A stretch of DNA of 64,000 bases from Galeruca laticollis (taxonomy: Eukaryota > Arthropoda > Insecta > Coleoptera > Chrysomelidae), in contig OY998175.1 in the NCBI GenBank assembly GCA_963921935.1, positions 213,234,655-213,298,654 of the forward strand. The letters run 5' to 3'. Under the pieces are notes generated by a model. That model was not told the DNA's origin. It did not search any database and saw only the letters and a program-made list of their open reading frames with translations. Position numbers and translations under genes: made by a program. Position 1 is the stretch's first letter; each line of letters begins with the position of its first letter. Shown here piece by piece: positions 54,150 to 63,139 of this stretch.

Positions 54150-55036
54150 TTTGATGATTTAATTTCAACTTTGCTGTTTCTTGATCAAACGTAGGTTTGT
54201 TGTTGTACACTTAAAGAGTACTATTTTTTCGATAATTTATTTTTAACTTTGTTGATTTTCGATCAAATGTAGGTATGTTTTAAACTTTTTAGAGTATATT
54301 TTTACTCCATTTAACATTTGTTGATTAAACTAACATGAGAAAGGTACTTTGTAAGCATAAATCTGCAAATTTTTTCAACTTTTGCTTTTTGAGTTGAAGT
54401 TTACAGAATAAATTATAACTATGATTTAACTCATTATCGTTATTCTCTTTGCTGTTTCTTGATCAAACGTCGGTTTGCTGTACACTTAAAGAGTACTATT
54501 TTTAACTTTGTCGCTTTTTTGATCAAATGTAGGTTTGTTGTATACTTGAAGAGTACTATTTTTTCGATAATTTATTTTTAACTTTGTTGATTTTCGATCA
54601 AATGTAGGTATGTTGCAAACTTTTTTAGAGTATTTTTATACCATTTAACAGTTGTTGATTAAAATAACATTAGAAATGTACTTTGTAAGCATAAATCTAC
54701 AAATTTTTCAACTTTTGCTTTTTATGTTTATAGAATAAATTATATGATTTAACTCATTATCGTTGTTCTCTTTGCTGTTTCTTGATCGAACGTCGGTATG
54801 CTGTATACTTAAAGAGTAATATTTTTTCGATAATTTATTTTTAACTTTGTTGATTTTCGATAAAATGTAGGTATGTTGGAAACTTTTTAGAGTATTTTTA
54901 TTCCATTTAACAGTTGTTGATTGAAATAACATGAGAAATGTACTTTGTAAGCATAAATCTGCAAATTTTTCAACTTTTGCTTTTTAAGTTCATAGAATAA
55001 ATTATAACTATGATTTAACTCATTATCGTTTTTCTC
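54150..55036 (+). repeat. ~280-325-bp tandem repeat, three copies
   Basis: CTTTGCTGTTTCTTGATC anchors occur at 54169, 54447 and 54770. Each copy has TTCGATAATTTATTTTTAAC, GATTTTCGATCAAATGTAGG, TTTTTAGAGTAT, a CATTTAACAGTTGTTGATTA segment and GTACTTTGTAAGCATAAATC. The second unit carries an internal duplication of the GATCAAACGTAGG part. The fourth copy is cut where the right-arm minisatellite starts. Confidence 0.85.
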
Positions 55037-55735
55037 TTAGTGGTGGCTTGTGTAAAGGAGTTTTATTGACATGCTTGTATTTTTTTTTGAAACATACGAT
55101 AGATTACACATTTGACAGACGACGCAGACCATATGACATAAGGCACATTTGACAGACGACTCATATGACATAAGAAACACGTGACATATGCCTCTAAGAC
55201 ACATTTGACAGCTGTCACATACGACAGATGCCCCGTACGACACCTTTGACAGCTGAAGTACGTGACGGAGTTGACAGATGGCATATACGACACATTTGAC
55301 GGGGTTGACAGATGACACATACGACACATTTGACGGTTGACACGCGTGACAGGGTTTGACAGATGACACATACGACAGATTTGACAGACTACGCCTACGA
55401 CATAAGACCCTTTTGACTGATGACACATACGACAGATTCCCCATACGGCACATTTTACGGTTGACATACGTGACGGGGCTGACAGATGACACATTTGACG
55501 GTTGACGCGCGTGACGGGGCTGACAGATGACACATTTGACGGTTGACGCGCGTGACGGGGCTGACAGATGACACATACGACACATTTGACGGTTGACGCG
55601 CGTGCCGGGGCTGACAGATGACACATTTGACGGGTTCGACAGATGACTCATACGACAGATGGCTCATACGGTACGTTTGACGGTTTGACGTACGTGGCGG
55701 GTCGACAGATGATCCTTACGGCACATACGCAGGCG
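55037..55735 (-). repeat. CpG-rich GTCA minisatellite (right arm, inverted copy)
   Basis: Inverted counterpart of 42440-43113. The outer half (about 55340-55735) is almost identical to the left arm. The inner half is shorter, having lost several units, and ends with different junction sequence (AAGAAACACGTGACATATGC). As in the left arm, all frames are open on one strand because of the repeat. Confidence 0.9.
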
Positions 55736-55965
55736 CGTGCGCAGAAAGATGGCCTCCTTCCGGTACGGGGGGTTTGCTATGTTAGGTTACCGCCTTTTGA
55801 GCTTCCGTTGATGACGTCACGGCTGGTGGGGGCCATACGACGGCGCGTGCGCAGAAATCCAAGATGGCCGCCTTCCGGTACGTGGGGTTTGCTATGTTAG
55901 GTTACCGCCAATCGAGCTTCCGGTGACGTCACTACCCCCTCCTAAAACGTGCGTCTAGTGTCCCA
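55735..55965. promoter_or_regulatory. CpG-rich promoter-like block (right arm, inverted copy)
   Basis: Inverted, essentially identical copy of 42155-42440, carrying the same CRE-like TGACGTCA sites, CTTCCGG (ETS-like), AAGATGGCC (YY1/Pho-like) and GCGCGTGCGCA (NRF1/Ewg-like) words. Its orientation also points into the element. Confidence 0.6.
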
Positions 55966-56690
55966 CTATCTACTCACTTTACAGTGAGAAAGCCTCGGAA
56001 AAATCTAAAATCAATAGTGAAAAACTTATATCTCACTATGTTTGTTGTTACAAAGAAAAAACTAAAATTTAATTTATTCAGGATTTTTCTCTTATCCAGG
56101 TCTTCAATATGACAATACCCTCGATATACTTGCGGTTAAAATGTCTAGAAAAAATAAAAAAAAGCATGTTTCTTGTTGCTATTACGAGCCTTGCGACGCT
56201 GCACTTGTGGTTTAAAGTGTTATATAAGTAAAAATTTTATTAAAGCTTATTAGTGTTCTGATATTTGTTGACTGTTTGGTCGAACAAAGATTGTTTATCA
56301 GCTAACTTAGCAATTAACCAAATTTATTTTTTTACGACAGAAAGCTGATAAAAAATAAGTCTTCTTCTTTTTTTATCCTGAAACACTATGTAACAACCTG
56401 TATGAATTTTTGTGTCGTTATCTGTGAATCTATAATAAGTATTTTCTGATTTATTTTGAAATATTATATACAACCCCTTTGAATTTAATGTTAATAGCCC
56501 TTCTCAACTTGCAAGTAAAACAACGGTCTTTCTGTGCTACTATTGGTCGAACAAAAATTGCTCATTAGCTAGAATAATAGAAAATAAACAAAATTTGCTC
56601 TTAACAGCAGAGCGTCGAGAACGCTAGTAAATTTTCTGTCGGGATAGTTTAGGACCAGGAAAGTTTGGAAAAAAGGTGTACATAAAATCA
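55966..56690 (-). repeat. Polinton-like right inverted arm, inner part, without the palindromic insertion
   Basis: Inverted copy of 39190-39904 plus the junction to the CpG block. At 55972-55990 the sequence CTATCTACTCACTTTACAGTG is continuous where the left arm has the 2.2-kb palindromic element. This copy is therefore either the empty site or the product of loss. Confidence 0.88.
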
Positions 56691-57056
56691 AATTAAATAT
56701 TTTTATTGGGTGGTGGAAAAAACGTCTAATTATTTCAATACTTTACCACTGCTTAGGCTCTGTAATAAAAAAAAAACAATTAATAACGTAATATTTTTCA
56801 CAACTTACAAATACAGCACCCACACCACCACCACCTCTTCCGGGACAAGGTCTATGTATGTTAACAGGATGCCTATGGAGGAGTAAAGGGGTGCCACTCT
56901 TGGTCAAATAAAAATTATTTATTTACTAATTTAGCAATTAAACAAAATTTATTCTTACGACAGAACCCAACGGGAAGGGGGTTGCTATCTTCTGTCGGGA
57001 TAGGCAGGAAGGAATAAAGGATCGGGTTAGGGTAAAGGTGGGGTATTTTTAGAACT
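56691..57056. other. Right-arm-specific sequence without a gene
   Basis: Low-complexity ACC-rich and A-rich stretches, absent from the left arm. It contains a second CTAATTTAGCAATTAA..AAATTTATTCTTACGACAGA segment related to the inner arm (56925-57000), suggesting a partial internal duplication. Confidence 0.5.
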
Positions 57057-57452
57057 TCAGCCCTGTGACTCATCCAAACTAAAAACACAAGAAAGTAGAT
57101 TATTACAACAGCAAAAAGTTATTAATCATAATAAAAAGTAACTTACAGGTATAGGGCCTCGTCCCCAAATATCTCCAAAACACTAAAAACAATTTTAATA
57201 AAACTTTTTTTATATTATGCATCGCTTACTTACTCCTCTTGCAGTATTCTAAAAACGAAAAATATTCTGAAAATACTCTATACAAAAATACATTACTTAC
57301 TCCTCTGATTCGCTCGGCGGGTGATCCACCTCTTGCAGTATTCTAAAAACGTAAAAATATTCTGAAAATACTCTAAACAAAAATACATTACTTACTCCGC
57401 TGATTCGCTAGGGATACCGGCCTCTTGAGGCCCTATCTCTGACTCATCCAAA
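57057..57452 (-). repeat. Duplicated tail of the right-arm gene, with exon-like blocks
   Basis: A ~374-bp direct repeat: 57066-57342 parallels 57440-57715. Within each copy, short blocks are bounded by TTTTTAG (acceptor-like) and GTAAGTAA or GTAAGTTA (donor-like) on the minus strand: 57396-57452 (57 bp), 57301-57342 (42 bp), 57234-57248 (15 bp), 57147-57182 (36 bp). All lengths are multiples of three and all are in the same phase, and the last block at 57078 runs into a stop at 57057-57059. They would encode acidic peptides such as LDESEIGPQEAGIPSESA, ILQEVDHPPSESE and VLEIFGDEALY. Either these are symmetric micro-exons or decayed copies of a gene's 3' end. Confidence 0.5.
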
Positions 57453-57669
57453 CTAAAAGCACAAGAAAGTAGATTATTACAACAGCAAAAAGTTATTAAT
57501 CATAATAAAAAGTAACTTACAGGTATAGGGCTTCGTCCCCAAATATCTCCAAAACACTAAAAACAATTTTAATAAAACTTTTTTATATTATGCATCGCTT
57601 ACTTACTCCTCTTGCAGCGTTCTAAAAACGAAAAAAATTCTGAAAATACTCTATACAAAAATACATTAC

Positions 57670-58021
57670 TTACTCCTCTGATTCGCTCGGCGGGTGATCC
57701 ACCTCTTGCAGTATTCTAAAAACATAAATATTCTCTGATCCTTCAGCAATATTGCAATCAAATAGTAAATCTAATATTTTAAGCATATCTTTTTTAAGTA
57801 CCCATATTTTATTCAACTTAGAGAATCTACTTTTTGATAAATAATGTTTTTTGATTTGTGCATACCTCTGCTAACTCGTCATATCCAAACAAGCGTATTT
57901 TTTTTTTGAGTAAATTAATAGTTTTACTATCTTACACATTTTTAGACGAATAATTAAAGTATCGTTTAAAGGTACTTAGATACACATCTATATAGTACAT
58001 GTTTTCCCAAAGTACCCTAAG
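57670..58021 (-). pseudogene. Unknown protein of the right Polinton arm, one stop and one frame change
   Basis: From an acceptor-like TGACTTTAG at 58022 the minus strand reads LWENMYYIDVYLSTFKRYFN, then an in-frame TAA at 57932-57934, then SKTINLLKKKIRLFGYDELA. A one-base frame change or a splice follows at about 57866, where GAG is followed by GTATGC. It continues YAQIKKHYLSKSRFSKLNKI, WVLKKDMLKILDLLFDCNI and ILQEVDHPPSESEE, stopping at 57670-57672. The protein would be about 115 residues, helical and Lys-rich, with an acidic tail. It lies only in the right arm; the left arm lacks it. I do not recognise the family. The stop could be bypassed if an intron removes it. Upstream, a 70-bp direct repeat (58061-58200) may be duplicated exon or intron sequence. 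Confidence 0.45.
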
Positions 58022-58200
58022 CTAAAGTCACAAGAAGAGAGACTGTTCTACATAAAAAAAAATATAAGTTAACATATAAGGCCACAGAGTTGCTTTAGAC
58101 TGGTGAATCTGAATAAAATACTACAAAAAAAATATAAGTTAACATATAAGACCACAGAGTTGCTTTCGAATGGTGAATACTAATATTTTGGTTCTTAAAG

Positions 58201-58649
58201 TCCTAAGAAGAGAAAGTAATCTCGTACTGGTGAAAAACAGACAGTCTCGAGAGGCGAAGTCTGGAGAAATGGAAGTCTTTTTAAAGACTATTTGTACTAT
58301 ACGGTAGGCCTGTTTGATAGTTTTATGTATTAAATTTCACATTTAGTATATTGAATTTCAAACGGGGATTCCTAGGCTTAAGCCTTAAAACGAGGCCGCA
58401 AACACCTATAATAATCTAAGTATAGATTGTTACCTCTTGGGTTGGCCATGGAAAAAGGTGTTAAAAATGTATTATGCCGCAATAAGCTGTGTAGAAGTAC
58501 TGTATCCTTTACTAAAATTAAAATAAACTAATTCCTACTTTTTAACAGCATAAAGCGTAGAGTTTTCAGAGACCATAATGCCGCTTCTTTCACCATAGCT
58601 AATTCGTCGCTCATTTCACCCAAAACTGTCTATAGCCTCCTACTATACT
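58201..58649. other. Right-arm sequence, no gene resolved
   Basis: On the minus strand, CCATGGCCAACCCAAGAG followed by GTAACA near 58456-58432 could be a first coding exon with a donor for the gene downstream. The phase does not obviously match. Otherwise no signal. Confidence 0.3.
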
Positions 58650-59277
58650 ACTACTCTGATTAATAGTAGCAGAGATCGCCCTTATGGCATCTTTGTCATA
58701 AAAAATACCTATGCCGTTTATTCGACTCCAATCTGATTATTAGTAGCAGAGATCACCCTTATGTCATCTTTTTTTATACATCCTAAAAATACCTATCGTC
58801 GTTTATTCGACTCCAATCTGATTAATAGTAGCAGAGATCGCAGTGCCCTTATGACATCTTTTTTTATACATCCTGTTTGTACATCCTAAAAATACCTATC
58901 GCCGTTAATTTGACACCAATCTGATTAATAGTAGCAGAATATCGTGGTACCCTTATGGCATCTTTGTCCTAAAAAATACCTATCGCCGTTTGTTCGACTC
59001 CAATCTGATTAATAGTAGCAGATATCGTGGTGCCCTTATGGCATCTTTGTCATAAAAATACCTATGCCGTTTATTCGACTCCAATCTGATTATTAGTAGC
59101 AGAATATCGTGGTGCCCTTATGGCATCTTTGTCCTAAAAATACCCGTTTGTACCACCTGTAACGGTTTTTGGCTACACCCTGTATAATATTTTCGCGGGT
59201 TCATTGCTCTCTAGCGGCGAAATTTACTTTGGGTCCAAAGGTCAATGTGGAGTTAACGCCACCCTTATACTACTACT
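58650..59277 (-). repeat. Polinton-like right terminal arm with 82-bp repeat array
   Basis: Inverted counterpart of 38785-39190. It holds about five or six 82-bp units, compared with three on the left; some carry a TTTTTATACATCC variant. An internal ATACTACTACTCTG at 58651-58665 resembles the element's own terminus, as if a truncated end had been duplicated. The last 130 bp are nearly identical to the left end. Confidence 0.88.
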
Positions 59278-60530
59278 ACCTAGCCAAGCGAATTTTTTAA
59301 AATATCAAAAACTCAAAATAAAGAAAAAACAAAAAAATTCAAAGTTTTAAAATGTAACACAAAGTTAAAACTCAAAAAGTAAAAGAAATAAAGTCAAAAT
59401 TTTCCAAAAACTGAAATTTTATATAAGTCAATGAAAATTATCTTACCACAAGAGCTGATATCTGATCGTGACGAAAATAGCGAGCTGAGTGACTGAGCGT
59501 CTGAGGCAGAGCTATTTTATACTTTGAACCGATCACGTGATCAGCTCGTGGTAAGTGCACAACTCCGATCACGTGATCAGCTCGTGGTAAGTGCACAACT
59601 CCGATCACGTGATCAGCTCGTGGTAAGTGCTCAACTCTGAGGCTGAACAGGGTTTGGTCAAAGGGTGCTTTCGAAAATTTTGGGGGCTTTATTTAAGAAA
59701 ACGGTGAAAATACCTATTTTAATTCAAAACAAACCATATGATATTAGTCATTTACGATAAGCGGTGGAATTCCTTGATAAAAACACAATTTTATAGGTTA
59801 TCAGCATTGCTCGAGAATTAGCGGTTTTTGATATCTAGACCGGGCTTATTCATAAGTCAGCTGAATTTAATTTTGTATTATATATCTAATTTGTATTCAA
59901 TTATTAAAAACAGATTTTGTGTTGTAATTTTCAAAAGTTTTACAAAAAAAAAGGAAAGTTCGCCCACCAGTTAATCGCACAGCAAAAAGTAGTACTACAG
60001 CTGTAAAATTAGCGTCATGTAGTGACGTGTGCAAAAGCCTTGCAAATGCAGATAAGAAAAGCTCGGGATAAAAATGGAAGAGCTCATTTTTATCGAAATA
60101 GGTATAGCATAGATAAGAAAATAATAGTGATTTCAAAATTACCTGTTCTTAAATCAGAGGTCCTGGTTGTTTCTTTTATGAATATTAAAAATTGTTGGGC
60201 AATGAAAGAGGTATTTTTGTTGTTTATTGCTAATTGTATCTAAAAGTGCGAATTTTTTGGGTAAGTTTTGGAGATTTTTTGATTACTGAAAAGTTTTTAC
60301 GATTTATTCATATTTTTTTAACAAGTTGGTGTGTATAGTCTCTAGTGTCTGGTTTTTCTAATTAACGTTTTAAAATGATGTGCGAAAACGCTTTTTTTTT
60401 AGGGTCGTGTGCACAAGTAAGATGTCACTTTTCAAAAAAAAAAGGATGTGGTGTGTGACAGCTATAAAAAGCAGAAAATTGTATAATAAATATACAGTTA
60501 TGGTTTTTTCTTTTTTATTAGATAGGGAAA
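59278..60530 (+). other. 5' region of a second Polinton-like fragment; repeats and leader donor
   Basis: No protein is supported. At 59520-59640 three tandem ~46-bp units each hold the palindrome GATCACGTGATC and AGCTCGTGGTAAGTGCACAA; an inverted AGAGCTGATATCTGATC lies just upstream. At 60241-60263 a leader AAAAGTGCGAATTTTTTGG precedes a GTAAGT donor and closely resembles the leader at 40238-40260. An acceptor-like TTTTTTATTAG ends at about 60521, just before polymerase coding sequence. This suggests the same leader-intron design. Confidence 0.5.
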
Positions 60531-61025
60531 AATAATTACATTATTGCGGAGGAGGTTAACTCCAAAATTAAAGAAGTAGTTCTTATCGCCCACAATGGTG
60601 GAGGTTTCGACCATCAATTTGTTTTGAATTACATTTTGACTAAATCTGATTTGAAACCTGATCTGATTATGCGCGGTACGAAACTGATTCTAATGACGGT
60701 GGGGTACGTTAAATTTCTGGATTCGCTCAACTACTTTCCAATGCCTTTGTCTTTGCTACCGAAATCTTTTGGTTTCTCAGAGTTGAAGAAAGGATATTTT
60801 TCACATCTCTTTAACAAAATGGAAAATCAAAAGTATGTTGGTCCATTGCCCGCTTTGGAATTTTACGATCCAGATAATTTAAAAGAAGACGCACGCAATG
60901 AATTAATTAAATGGTACAACGAGAGAAGCTCTGAAGTGTTCGATTTTCAAAAGGAAATTGTGGAATATTGCGTTTCGGCTGTACAGATTTTAACACAGGT
61001 TTGCCTCAAATTTAGTCAACAACTT
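60531..61025 (+). pseudogene. Second, divergent Polinton-like polymerase B: exonuclease II-III segment
   Basis: The forward frame includes EVVLIAHNGGGFDHQFVLNY (Exo II, with Asn and Asp), then GTKLILMTVGYVKFLDSLNY, LPKSFGFSELKKGYFSHLFN and FDFQKEIVEYCVSAVQIL. It corresponds to residues 455-610 of the polymerase at 46.3-49.9 kb but belongs to a different family branch (FSELKKGYFSHLFN against FDLKELKKGYFPHYFN). The Exo III YxxxD box reads YCVSA, so the aspartate is lost. It ends near 61025, where the duplicated block begins. Nonfunctional. Confidence 0.82.
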
Positions 61026-61036
61026 TTGGAAACGTT

Positions 61037-61640
61037 ACCCTCACTATTCAACTGTATTGAAACTAAAAGACGTACAGTTTCCCATAACTATGAAACAGGT
61101 CCCCAATTTTGAGAAGCAAAATGGAATATCCGTAAATGTTTACATTCTGCAGAAAGATAAAAAGACCATAATTACTCTACCAGCTTACCTTACAAGAATC
61201 AAGATGGATAAACATGTAAATTTGTTGATGATACAAGATAAATATGATGAGGCGCCAACGAAATATCACTTTGTTTGGATAAAGAATCTATCAAGACTTC
61301 TTTCGAGACAGTTAAGCAAGCGCAGTCATAAAAAATATGTATTTACAGTAAATTTTAGCAACATTATTAAATAATTTTTATATTAATTGAAATCTCACAT
61401 TTGGGGTTTATGTGTCATATTTTTTTTTGTGATCGCTGTTTAAATGTAAAATGACTGTTTCGAAATACGATAATGTTACTTTTCGAAGTTTCACGTACAA
61501 ACAAACCGCTCCTTTCATAATTTACGCTGATTTCGAATGTCAATTAAATGATTTTTCCGATAATAATGTAAAAATTGTATAAAAACAATAAAATATCAAA
61601 ACCATGGGCCGCTTAGTGCAGACTACTACGTAAAATATTC
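61037..61640 (+). pseudogene. Polymerase B N-terminal plus exonuclease I block, copy 1
   Basis: The open frame 61057-61374 holds VPNFEKQNGISVNVYILQKD and HVNLLMIQDKYDEAPTKYHF, the N-terminal region seen in insect Polinton-like polymerases. After stops, the same strand continues at about 61490-61560 with APFIIYADFECQL, the Exo I motif with its Asp and Glu, and a DYYVKYSYDD block. In protein order this piece should precede the exonuclease II-III segment at 60531, but here it follows it. The fragments are therefore shuffled. Confidence 0.72.
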
Positions 61641-61725
61641 ATATGATGATAGCCAATCGAAAATAATTGTTGTTTTGCTTGGGGCGGTGACGTCTGCACT
61701 CTTTCCTGCCGTAATAAATACAACA

Positions 61726-62365
61726 TCCTCATACCCTCACTATTCAACTGTATTGAAACTAAAAGGCGTACAGTTTCCCATAACTATGAAACAGGTCCCC
61801 AATTTTGAGAAGCAAAATGGAATATCCGTAAATGTTTACATTCTGCAGAAAGATAAAAAGACCATAATTACTCTACCAGCTTACCTTACAAGAATCAAGA
61901 TGGACAAACATGTAAATTTGTTGATGATACAAGATAAATATGATGAGGCGCCAACGAAATATCACTTTGTTTGGATAAAGAATCTATCAAGACTTCTTTC
62001 GAGACAGTTAAGCAAGCGCAGTCATAAAAAATATGTATTTACAGTAAATTTTAGCAACGTTATTAAATAATTTTTATATTAATTGAAATCTCACATTTGG
62101 GGTTTATGTGTCATATTTTTTTTTGTGATCGCTGTTTAAATGTAAAATGACTGTTTCGAAATACGATAATGTTACTTTTCGAAGTTTCACGTACAAACAA
62201 ACCGCTCCTTTCACAATTTACGCTGATTTCGAATGTCAATTAAATGATTTTTCCGATAATAATGTAAAAATTGTATAAAAACAATAAAATATCAAAACCA
62301 TGGGCCGTTTAGTGCAGGCTACTACGTAAAATATTCATATGATGATAACCTAAATATACATTATA
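61726..62365 (+). pseudogene. Polymerase B N-terminal plus exonuclease I block, copy 2 (direct duplication)
   Basis: Near-identical to copy 1 (differences include GACGTACAG to GGCGTACAG, GATAAAC to GACAAAC and CATTATTAAA to CGTTATTAAA). The period is about 700 bp. It shares the same stops, so the duplication happened after inactivation. The 86 bp between the copies is unique. Confidence 0.85.
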
Positions 62366-62715
62366 GAAATTTGAAGCAAGCATTGCAACACGGATTGGTT
62401 TTGAAGAAAATTCATAAAATTCTTAAATTTAAACAATCAAAATGGCTGAAGCCGTACATTGATTTAAATACTGGTTTAAGAGCAGCAGCTACCAACAATT
62501 TTAAGCGAAATCAATTAAAACTTGTCAACAATGCAATATATGGTAAAACTCTTGAAGATATTAGACGTCATCGAGTGGTATCGCTTGTAAATAAATATGA
62601 GGGAAGATATGGTGCAAAAAATTTGATTTCTAGTCCTCGTTTTCAGAGTAGAACCGTATTTGATGATGATCTAATGGCAATTGAACTGAGAAAATCAGAA
62701 GTAATATTTAAGTAG
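62366..62715 (+). pseudogene. Polymerase B palm fragment
   Basis: A 114-codon frame. KQALQHGLVLKKIHKILKFK and WLKPYIDLNTGLRAAATNNF lead to KRNQLKLVNNAIYGKTLEDI, polymerase motif B (K...NN.YGK). Polymerase motif A, which should precede it, and motif C (DTDS), which should follow, are missing; the sequence ends at 62715 beside the CpG-rich block. Part of the same shuffled second polymerase. Confidence 0.8.
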
Positions 62716-62724
62716 ATAAGCAAC

Positions 62725-63115
62725 GTTTGTATGGGAACACTTTCAAGGTCATCAATGGAAGCCTAACATAGCACCCCCCTCCTAAAACATGTGTAGCGCA
62801 AGTAAACCCCACGAAAACTTGTGTAGGGTGACGTCACCGGAAGCTAGCAACGCGGGTACGGGGGCGGCCCAAGGCCATCCATCGTACGGGTCATCTGCGC
62901 ACGCGTCGGGTCGTCGTATGGGCCGTTCATCATATGGGTCAACCGTCGTATGCCCCATCTGTTCTATGTTACGTACGTGCGTTCTGTTCTATGTTACGTA
63001 CGTGCGTTCTGTTCTATGTTACGTACGTGCGTTCTGTTCCATGTTACGTACGTGCGTTCTGTTGTATGTGTCATCTGTCAAATGTATCGTATGCCCCATC
63101 TGTTCTGTGATGAAC
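62725..63115 (+). repeat. CpG-rich block and 25-bp tandem repeat, relative of the Polinton arms
   Basis: 62735-62900 shares CCTAACATAGC, CCCCCCTCCTAAAAC, GTGACGTCACCGGAAGCT and TCTGCGCACGCG with the arms at 42.2 and 55.9 kb. At 62961-63060, four exact-length 25-bp units contain GTTCTATGTTACGTACGTGC, with one substitution in the fourth. TACGTA and ACGTACGT palindromes recur. This looks like the end of a third, related but shorter, element. Confidence 0.82.
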
Positions 63116-63139
63116 TTCATCTTTATGATTTTTCTATGT

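Larger units (their letters stand above)
38785..59277 (-). mobile_element. Maverick/Polinton-like element, ~20.5 kb, with compound inverted arms
   Basis: The left end starts AGTAGTATAAGGGTGGCG and the right end finishes CGCCACCCTTATACTACTACT, inverted copies with AGT...ACT termini as in Polintons. The inverted identity continues through TTAACTCCACATTGACC, a TTTCGCCGCTAGAGAGCAAT segment, 82-bp tandem units, a ~700-bp inner arm and a ~950-bp CpG-rich block. The interior encodes a protein-primed-type DNA polymerase B. A perfect 6-bp target duplication is not seen (TCATAG left, ACCTAG right, 4 of 6 matching), and the satellite does not resume on the right. The junction may therefore be rearranged. 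Integrase, FtsK-like ATPase, adenoviral-type protease and capsid genes were not recognised. Confidence 0.78.

Noticed and set aside
59940..60070. Short basic frame with KKRKV, resembling a nuclear localisation signal
   Set aside because: Depends on an A-run, has no start codon and soon meets stops; no supporting context.
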